From Halomarina pelagica (GTDB lineage Archaea; Halobacteriota; Halobacteria; Halobacteriales; Haloarculaceae), in NCBI RefSeq assembly GCF_024228315.1, contig NZ_CP100454.1, positions 1,798,001 to 1,862,000 of the forward strand: a stretch of DNA of 64,000 nt. Reading direction: 5' to 3'. The notes under the pieces were generated by a model, which was not told where the DNA came from, searched no databases, and saw only the letters and a list, made by a program, of their open reading frames with translations. The position numbers and the translations under genes were made by a program. This document shows positions 58,114 to 64,000 of the stretch, one piece after another. The first letter of the stretch is position 1. Each line of letters starts with the position of its first letter.

Positions 58114-59703
58114 TCACCGCCGCGGCGACTCCAGTTCGAGGTCGAGCGAGTCGAGCAGTTCCTCGGCCTCCCGTCGCTTCTCCTGGTGGTCGGCGAGGAA
58201 CTCGCGCATGAGCCGCGCGGCCTGCTCCTTACAGTCGCCGCAGAGGCGCTCGCCGCCCACGCACTCGTCGTAGACGCGCGTCGCGAACTCGTCGTCGTCG
58301 GCCGCCAGCAGGTAGGCGTACAGTTCGTAGACGGGACACTCGTCGGCCTTCCCCCCCAGTTCGCGCTGGAGTTCGGCCGTCTCGCGCCCGCCGGTCGTCG
58401 CGGACGTCACCTTGTCGTAGCCGTCCTCGGGGTCGTCGAGGAGGCTGATGTGGCTCGCCGGCACGCTCGAACTCATCTTCCCGCCGGTCAGCCCCGTCAT
58501 GAAGCGGTGGTAGATCGAGGAGGGCGCGTAGAAGCCGTAGCCGCCGTGCTCGACCTCGACCTCGCGGGCGAGGCGGGACGCCTCCTCCCGGGAGAGGTCG
58601 AAGGCGTCGACGTGGCCCTCGTAGACGCGCTTCTCGCCCTCGACGCTCCCGATGAGCGCCTCGAACGCCTCCTCCGTGGCGTTGCGGTCGAGGAAGCGCA
58701 CGCGGGGTCGAAGCGGCTCCATCCCCGCGTTCTCCAGGCTCTCGACGAGGGCGGGGGCGTCGAAGGTCGCGGCGACGTAGGCGGCGGCCTCCTCGCAGCG
58801 GACGGGGTCCTCGCCGTCCGCCTCGCAAAGCGCCTCGTACGCCTCCGCGAGCAGCGCGCGCTCCGCGTCGTCGGTCTCGAAGCTGGCGTACGCCTCGGTC
58901 ACCTTGAAGAAGCGCATTCGGGCGGCGAGGTCGCGCGCGAGGCGGACGTGCGGGTCCTGGTCGGGACCGACCGGGATGACCGTGGGCTTCGGTTCCGCCA
59001 GTTGCGGGTAGAGGATGTCGGCCATCTGCGTGACGACCGACTGCATGTGCGAGACGTCGGTCTCGCCGTCGAAGCCGTAGATGGCCTGTAGCTCGGAGAA
59101 GTTCGCCTTCACGCCGAGTTCGAACGCGAGGTCCTGCACCGCGCGGTTCGTCGACTGGCGGTAGAGTTCCCCCTCCTCGGGATCGAACCCGAGCGCGAGC
59201 AGCGAGAGGAGGTAGTCGCGGGCGTGCTCGTCGATCTCCTCCCAGGAGAGGCCGCGGGCGGCGTGCGCCTCGAGGTCCGCGATGAGGCCGTAGGCGTCCG
59301 CGCCCTCCCGCTGGTGCCAGACGATCTCGTCGAACACCAGCTTGTGCCCGATGTGGGGGTCGCCGGTCGGCATGAACCCCGAGAGGACCGCCGCCGGTTC
59401 GCCCGCGCGCATCGCGTCGAGCACGTCCCGGTACTCGCGGTGGCCGAAGATGACCCCCCGGCGCATCAGGTAGTGCGGGTTCGGCACCTCGGGGAGCACC
59501 TCCTCGAACTCCTCGATGCCGAACTCCTCGAACAGTTTTCGGTAGTCCTCGACGGTGGACGACCCCCACGGATCGAGGGTCGTCTCGTCGACGCCGCCGT
59601 CGGTTCGCGTCGCCGGCCCGCCGTCCGCTCCGCCGGCGCGCTCCCCGTCCGTGACGGACGGGCGGCCGGCCGCCTCCTCGCGCGTCTCGTTGTCCTCGCT
59701 CAT
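58114..59703 (-). CDS. trpS: Tryptophan-tRNA ligase
   Basis: 529 residues. Class I motifs: GDPHIGHK (115-121) and GKMSSSVPASH (around 410). SGFMPTGDPHIGHKLVFDEIVWHQREG and NRAVQDLAFELGVKANFSEL match archaeal TrpRS. An N-terminal disordered tail (1-45) and a C-terminal region with C-x-x-C (ERLCGDCKEQAARLMREFL) that may bind zinc are haloarchaeal additions. In the order endA, (methyltransferase), trpS, pheS, pheT this is a tRNA-function neighbourhood. Confidence 0.95.
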   Translation of the reverse strand: MSEDNETREEAAGRPSVTDGERAGGADGGPATRTDGGVDETTLDPWGSSTVEDYRKLFEEFGIEEFEEVLPEVPNPHYLMRRGVIFGHREYRDVLDAMRAGEPAAVLSGFMPTGDPHIGHKLVFDEIVWHQREGADAYGLIADLEAHAARGLSWEEIDEHARDYLLSLLALGFDPEEGELYRQSTNRAVQDLAFELGVKANFSELQAIYGFDGETDVSHMQSVVTQMADILYPQLAEPKPTVIPVGPDQDPHVRLARDLAARMRFFKVTEAYASFETDDAERALLAEAYEALCEADGEDPVRCEEAAAYVAATFDAPALVESLENAGMEPLRPRVRFLDRNATEEAFEALIGSVEGEKRVYEGHVDAFDLSREEASRLAREVEVEHGGYGFYAPSSIYHRFMTGLTGGKMSSSVPASHISLLDDPEDGYDKVTSATTGGRETAELQRELGGKADECPVYELYAYLLAADDDEFATRVYDECVGGERLCGDCKEQAARLMREFLADHQEKRREAEELLDSLDLELESPRR

Positions 59704-59884
59704 GACGGTCGTCGCCCCGAAGTCGCCGCGGCGCGCGCAAAAAGCGTTCGTTTGCGGCGGTCGGCCCGTGACGACGTACCGGCACCCGAATCGGGGAGGC
59801 GGTCAGCGCAATAACTGACGGCGTGTCTGTAATTCATCGTTCGGAGCTAGTTTTATCTACCGAGGGTCACTGGATCCTCCAGGG

Positions 59885-60571
59885 ATGGCGAACGACGACA
59901 CCACCGACCGGAGCACGTTCTGGGCGGTCGCCGCGGGCGACGGCGAGCGCGACGCGGGCGGCGACGAGTTCGACGAGGCGGCCCTCCTCGATCGGTTCTT
60001 CCGGCGGGTCGGGGAGCCGACGTCGGTCGCGTCGGTCGACTGCGGTCACGCGCCCGTCTGCTTCGCGTTGGCGGACCGGTATCCGACGATCCAGTTCCGG
60101 GGGTACGACGCCGCCGACGCGGTCGTTCGCGCGAACCGCGAGCGCGCCGCCGAGACCGGACTGGCCAACCTCTCGTTCGCCGTCGACGCCCTCCCCGACC
60201 TCTCGGTCCGCCGGACGTTCGACCTCGTCTACTGCTACGGGACGCTCCACGCCGTCCGCGACGTCGAGCGCGCGCTCCGGGCGCTGTACGAGCGCGTCGG
60301 CGACGGGGGGAGACTGGTGTTCAACTACCCGAATCGGCTCACCCTCGGCCACCTGCGGCGCGACGTTCGGAAACGCGAGTCGGACGGACCGTCGTCCCCC
60401 GAGGACCTCCGCGAGCGGCTGGCACCCGTGCTCGACGGCGAGAGCGTCCTGTCGTACGGACGGATCGAGGAGGTGCTCGGCGTGCGCCCGCGGAGCTACT
60501 GGACGGCCATCGACGCCCCGGTCGAACCGTGGACGGCGCGCGACAACCCCTGCGTCTACGTCGAGAAGTGA
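59885..60571 (+). CDS. Class I SAM-dependent methyltransferase
   Basis: 228 residues. Motif I is unusual (VASVDCGHAPVCFALADRYP in place of a DxGxGxG loop), followed by IQFRGYDAADAVVRANRERAAETGLANLSFAVDALPDL (post I acidic residue) and FDLVYCYGTLHAVRDVERALRALYERVGDGGRLVFNYPNR (motifs II-III). It is a small-molecule or RNA methyltransferase of unknown target. Divergent from trpS and convergent with endA (15 nt between stops). Confidence 0.8.
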   Translation: MANDDTTDRSTFWAVAAGDGERDAGGDEFDEAALLDRFFRRVGEPTSVASVDCGHAPVCFALADRYPTIQFRGYDAADAVVRANRERAAETGLANLSFAVDALPDLSVRRTFDLVYCYGTLHAVRDVERALRALYERVGDGGRLVFNYPNRLTLGHLRRDVRKRESDGPSSPEDLRERLAPVLDGESVLSYGRIEEVLGVRPRSYWTAIDAPVEPWTARDNPCVYVEK

Positions 60572-60586
60572 GTCGTCGGGACGACG

Positions 60587-61636
60587 TCAGGGCGTGAGCC
60601 GCGACACCGACAGCCAGTCGATCCCCCCGTCGGCGTCGGTCAGCGCGAACGCGATCCGCTTTCGCACCCCGTGGGCGAGGCGCACGTCGAGCGCGAGGGC
60701 GCGCGGCGTGAAGGCGTGGTCCGGCGCGAGCACGCGCACGAGGTGCTCGGAGTGGCCGAGGTCCTCGACCGACTCGACGGCGGCGTAGGTGCGGAAGTCG
60801 GCCCCGAACTTGAAGCCCGTCTTCGGCACGACGCCGGCCTCCCGCAGGGCGCGGTAGACGGCCAGTCGGCGGTCGAACCGCTCGCCCTCGACGGCCCGAC
60901 CGCGCTCGACGATGCCCTCGTACCCCGCGTCGACGCGGATCGCTCCCCGTTCGGCGAGGTAGGCCGCCTCCACGAGCGAGCACTGGAGCGCGCCGTCCGC
61001 GGTCCGCCCGTCGAGTGGCTGGCCGTAGAACGTCCGCGCGTAGAGGGCGCGCGGCGGGTCCCACAGCATCACGCGGTCGGCGAGGAGCGCGGCGGGCACG
61101 CCGTCGGGCACCTCGGTCGCGCTCTCGCCGACCAGTTCGGGCCGCTCGACCGCGAGGTAGGTGAGTTCGCTCTCCTCGTCGACGACGGCCAGGGTGTCCG
61201 CGTCGACGAGGGCCGCCGCCGGGATCGTCTCGCGCTCGCCCAGGACGCGCACCCGGTACTCGACCGCGCCGTCCCACGGTCCCTTGCCGCGGGGGAAGAC
61301 GACGAGGTCCGCCTCCCCCGTCGCATCCGTCTCGTTCTCCTCCCCCGCCCCCGCCGCGTCGACCCACCCCTCGCGCGCGGGCGAGAGGTAGAACCCGCGG
61401 TCGCGGAGGTCCTTGTAGACGAGGAAGGGGAGCGTGCAGTCGGTCGCCGCGAGGAACGCGCGAAAGCCCATCCCGTCCACCGACTCGAGGTCGTCGCGGA
61501 AGAGCAAGTGGGCGGCCTCGACCGGCGCGAGGTCGAGGGCGTTCCCGTCCGGGCGGCCGTACCCCCGCGAGTCGTAGAACCGTTCGCGACCCGGTGGATC
61601 GACCCGGACCGCGTCGCCGTCGAGCGTGGCGTGCAT
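60587..61636 (-). CDS. endA: tRNA-splicing endonuclease
   Basis: 349 residues. This is the long haloarchaeal type in which two EndA units are fused: an N-terminal unit (MHATLDGDAVRVDPPGRERFYDSRGYG...LVYKDLRDRGFYLSP) and a C-terminal catalytic unit with the Tyr/His/Lys triad in FKFGADFRTYA, GHSEHLVRVL and HGVRKRIAFAL. It cuts bulge-helix-bulge motifs in pre-tRNA introns and in pre-rRNA, the motif found around 23S in this window. ATG at 61636; the frame extends upstream without support. Confidence 0.93.
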   Translation of the reverse strand: MHATLDGDAVRVDPPGRERFYDSRGYGRPDGNALDLAPVEAAHLLFRDDLESVDGMGFRAFLAATDCTLPFLVYKDLRDRGFYLSPAREGWVDAAGAGEENETDATGEADLVVFPRGKGPWDGAVEYRVRVLGERETIPAAALVDADTLAVVDEESELTYLAVERPELVGESATEVPDGVPAALLADRVMLWDPPRALYARTFYGQPLDGRTADGALQCSLVEAAYLAERGAIRVDAGYEGIVERGRAVEGERFDRRLAVYRALREAGVVPKTGFKFGADFRTYAAVESVEDLGHSEHLVRVLAPDHAFTPRALALDVRLAHGVRKRIAFALTDADGGIDWLSVSRLTP

Positions 61637-61736
61637 ACGCCCACTGGCGCGGCGACGGGCAAGTGCCCACCGGTCGCGTACGTGCGAGGGGAGTGACGTA
61701 AGGGTGACAGACATCGGGGAACCCCGTGTCGCACCG

Positions 61737-61906
61737 GACGCGAGTGAGCGGAGCGAACGAGCGTCCGGCTTTTTTTAGTCCTCCCGGACCGCCAGGCGGT
61801 TCCGGGAGCCTGTGAGACGCGTCGCGTCTCACAATGGAGGTTTTTTGGCGGGGTTCGAGGCGCGACGAAGCCGCGCCGAGGACCCCGTTAAAAAAAGTCG
61901 CAGGTG
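61737..61906. repeat. TTTTAGT hairpin element, copy 3 (expanded)
   Basis: GACGCGAGTGAGCGGAGCG and GAGCGTCC (61737-61771) form a stem followed by TTTTTTTAGTCC. Then come hairpin TCCCGGACCGCC/GGCGGTTCCGGGA (about 61783-61808), hairpin GTGAGACGCGTCGCGTCTCAC (61812-61832), GGAGGTTTTTTGGCGG, stem GGCGCG/CGCGCC and CCCCGTTAAAAAAAG. The TTTTAGTCC and GGAGGTTTTTTGGC parts match copies 1 and 2. It lies between endA and the next gene; several U-runs next to hairpins suggest termination or an RNA structure. Confidence 0.55.
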
Positions 61907-62469
61907 ACGCTGTCGTCCTCGCGCAGGTGGATGACGCCGTCGAAGAGGTCGCGGTAGCCGTCCAGTACGGCCTCGTCGTGGACCTCCTCGGCGACGTGGA
62001 AGAGGCCGATGGCGTCGTGTTCGCGGAGGAGGTCGAGCATCTCCTCGACGGCGGCGCGGGCGCGCTCCTCGTCGGCGTAGTAGGCCATCTCGGTGACCGA
62101 GTCCACGGAGACGCGGCGCTTGCCCTCGGTCTCCTCCAAGAACTCGCGGAGGTCCTCGACCATCCCGTCGAGGTCGTCGGGCGAGGAGACGTACCGGACG
62201 TGGTCGCCGGCGCGCCGGGAGTAGCCCCGTTCGATCGAGAGCGTGTCGAGGATGACCGCCTTCGACTCGTCGACCTCGTAGTACTCCAGTTTCTGCTGGA
62301 CCTCGCGGGCGGTGGTGCGCGTCGAGAGGATGAAGAGGTGGTCGGTGTCGGTCTTGAAGAACTCGGTGTCGAGGCGGTCGGTCTCGCCGGTACTCGGATG
62401 CAGGAGCATGATACTGGTTCCCCCCGGGACGGTCTCGGGTGCGCCCTCGATAGTGAGCGTGTAGTCCAT
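61888..62469 (-). CDS. HTR-like/RecA-fold protein (DUF7090-like)
   Basis: 193 residues: GAPETVPGGTSIMLLHPSTGETDRLDTEFFKTDTDHLFILSTRTTAREVQQKLEYYEV, then YADEERARAAVEEMLDLLREHDAIGLFHVAEEVHDEAVLDGYRDLFDGVIHLRED. It resembles the RecA/KaiC-like proteins annotated HTR-like in haloarchaea; a Walker A lysine loop is not intact (GGTS in place of GKT), so ATP hydrolysis is doubtful. Function unknown. Its stop lies within the E3 hairpin element. Confidence 0.7.
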   Translation of the reverse strand: MDYTLTIEGAPETVPGGTSIMLLHPSTGETDRLDTEFFKTDTDHLFILSTRTTAREVQQKLEYYEVDESKAVILDTLSIERGYSRRAGDHVRYVSSPDDLDGMVEDLREFLEETEGKRRVSVDSVTEMAYYADEERARAAVEEMLDLLREHDAIGLFHVAEEVHDEAVLDGYRDLFDGVIHLREDDSVTCDFF

Positions 62470-62577
62470 ACCCGGTCAGGGACCGCGACCGTCTTATAGG
62501 TCCACGTTCCATCGGAGAGTTCCCGGAACGGAAGGACGTGGCGAGAGGGAGACGGAGAGCGGGTCGACCGCCCGAGT

Positions 62578-63996
62578 TCAGGCGGTCGCCGCCTGCAGGA
62601 TGCCGCCCGTCTGGACGACGAAGTAGACGACGAACAGCCCCGCGAGCAGCCACTGCGTGACCGAGATCTCCCGCCACTCGCCGACGGCGACCTTCACGAC
62701 GGGGTAGGAGATGATGCCGGCGGCGATGCCGTAGCCGATGTTGAACGTGAACGGCATGATCAGGATGGTCATGCCGGCGGGGACGGTGTGGGTGATGTCG
62801 TCCCAGTCGACGCCGGTGATGTTCTGGAGCATCACGACCGCGATGACGACGAGCGCGATGTGACTGGCGTACTGCGGGATCGCCGCCGCGACCGGGACGA
62901 ACGCGAGCGACAGGAGAAACAGCAGCGCGACGACGAGCGCCGTCATGCCCGTCCGGCCGCCCTCCTCGACGCCGGCGGCCGACTCGATGTAGGTCGTGAC
63001 CGTCGAGGTGCCGAGGATCCCCCCGACGGTGGTCCCGACGGCGTCCGCCATCAGCGGCTTCTCGATCTCGGGGAGGTCGCCGTCGTCGTCGAGGAAGCCC
63101 GCCGCCTGCCCGACGCCCGTCAGGGTGCCGGCGGTGTCGAAGAAGTCGACGAAGAAGAAGGTGAAGACGATGAGCGCGAAGCCGAAGGGTTCGATGCCGG
63201 TCAGCCCCCGAACGAACGCTCCCGCCAGCGGGGTGATGTCGTACTGCACGCCGAACAGGGAGTTCGCCAACCGGTCCCAGAGGATCTGTCCGTTGCCGAC
63301 GAACCCGGGCGCGACGACCCCCGGCGCGACGAGGCCCGCGAAGGTGACGGCGGACCCGAGCAGCGTCGTTCCGAGGATGCCGACGAGGATGGAGCCGCGG
63401 ACGCCGCGGGCGTAGAGACCGAGGGTGAAGAACAGGCCGACGATCGAGAGGATGGCGACGGGATCGCTTGCGACGTTGCCGAGCGTGATGTAGGTCCCCT
63501 CGGGGTCGGGGACGACGACGCCCATCGCCTGGAGGCCGATGAGCGCGAGGAACGCGCCGATGCCCGATCCGACGGCGAACTTCACGGGTTCGGGGAACGC
63601 CTGGATGATGAACTTGCGCGCGCCGACGACGGTGAGCGCGATGAAGACGATCCCCTCCACGACGACGGCGGCGAGCGCCGTCTGCCAGGGGACGCCGAGG
63701 GTGAGCACGACCGTGAACGCGAAGAAGGCGTTCAGCCCCAGTCCCGGAGCCTGCGCGAACGGGCGGTTCGCGTACAGCGCCATGATGAGCGTCGCCACGG
63801 CCGCCGAGACGAGCGTGACGACGGTGATCATGGAGACGACCGCCCCCTGGCTGTAACCGGGAATGGAGATCGCCTGCGCCAGGATCGCCGGGTTCACGAC
63901 GACGATGTAGGACATGGTCAGGAACGTCGTGACGCCGGCGACGATCTCGGTCTCCAGGTCGGTGTCGTACTCCTCGAAGTCGAAGAACTCGCGCAA
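62578..63996 (-). CDS. NCS2-family purine/uracil permease (AzgA/PbuG type)
   Basis: 472 residues, about 13 helices. DLETEIVAGVTTFLTMSYIVVVNPAILAQA is the hallmark AzgA-type start; APGLGLNAFFAFTVVL, TFFFVDFFDTAGTLTGVGQAAGF and GTSTVTTYIESAAGVEEGGRTGMTALVV are the conserved purine-permease motifs (with the last two lining the substrate site). It is a proton- or sodium-coupled importer of adenine, guanine or hypoxanthine by homology. The ATG at 63996 is 4 nt from the window end, so the promoter is not seen. Confidence 0.93.
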   Translation of the reverse strand: MREFFDFEEYDTDLETEIVAGVTTFLTMSYIVVVNPAILAQAISIPGYSQGAVVSMITVVTLVSAAVATLIMALYANRPFAQAPGLGLNAFFAFTVVLTLGVPWQTALAAVVVEGIVFIALTVVGARKFIIQAFPEPVKFAVGSGIGAFLALIGLQAMGVVVPDPEGTYITLGNVASDPVAILSIVGLFFTLGLYARGVRGSILVGILGTTLLGSAVTFAGLVAPGVVAPGFVGNGQILWDRLANSLFGVQYDITPLAGAFVRGLTGIEPFGFALIVFTFFFVDFFDTAGTLTGVGQAAGFLDDDGDLPEIEKPLMADAVGTTVGGILGTSTVTTYIESAAGVEEGGRTGMTALVVALLFLLSLAFVPVAAAIPQYASHIALVVIAVVMLQNITGVDWDDITHTVPAGMTILIMPFTFNIGYGIAAGIISYPVVKVAVGEWREISVTQWLLAGLFVVYFVVQTGGILQAATA

Positions 63997-64000
63997 CGAG

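Overview
The window is chromosomal DNA of an extremely halophilic archaeon (class Halobacteria). Evidence: high GC, acidic proteins, archaeal r-proteins L10e and S6e, chromosomal protein MC1, TATA boxes about 25-30 nt before start codons with no Shine-Dalgarno, Tat-type lipoproteins, a PGF-type C-terminal sorting signal, and a haloarchaeal rRNA operon. The most telling marker is the 5S rRNA gene. It is about 230 nt instead of about 122 nt because roughly 108 nt interrupt its 3' part. An insertion of this size is the classical peculiarity of Halococcus morrhuae 5S rRNA, so the source is probably Halococcus or a close relative.

Layout. 1-9.2 kb: r-protein L10e, an ATP-grasp ligase, a secreted zincin, RNase P RNA, nicotinate phosphoribosyltransferase and a nicotinamidase-like hydrolase (likely NAD salvage), two tandem Hvo_1808-type surface proteins and a thioesterase. 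9.3-9.9 kb: a gene-less element with IS200/IS605-like hairpin ends. 9.9-14.6 kb: a PIN/HTH toxin-antitoxin pair, an M23-like protein, a lipoate ligase-like protein and PyrC. 14.6-21.1 kb: a dipeptide-type ABC importer (permeases, binding protein, fused double ATPase). 21.2-29.3 kb: small housekeeping and hypothetical genes, a second PIN module, three universal stress proteins, a DHH phosphoesterase and S6e. 29.6-35.5 kb: pstS-C-A-B-phoU for phosphate uptake. 35.6-37.2 kb: a beta-CASP nuclease-like protein preceded by a four-repeat orphan CRISPR array. 37.3-46.2 kb: AIM24-like protein, siroheme nitrite/sulfite reductase, two tiny overlapping ORFs, an M20 peptidase, tRNA-Lys with partial copies of its 3' end, a sequon-dense surface glycoprotein and a LUD protein. 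46.6-52.3 kb: the rRNA operon on the minus strand (tandem promoters, 16S, tRNA-Ala, 23S, 5S, tRNA-Cys). 52.7-64 kb: MC1, an AbrB-like protein, PyrD, PheS-PheT, TrpS, a methyltransferase, the tRNA-splicing endonuclease EndA, an HTR-like/RecA-fold protein and an NCS2 purine/uracil permease.

How parts fit: the splicing endonuclease encoded at 60.6-61.6 kb is the enzyme family expected to cut the bulge-helix-bulge motif in the 23S processing stem of this same window. RNase P RNA, three tRNAs, two aminoacyl-tRNA synthetases and EndA make the window rich in tRNA and rRNA maturation functions. Points that look least explained are the hairpin plus U-run between a TATA-like box and pheST, the repeated TTTTAGT hairpin elements, the palindromic cores of the tandem rRNA promoters, the promoterless-looking CRISPR remnant abutting a nuclease gene, and the overlapping 30/48-residue ORFs.
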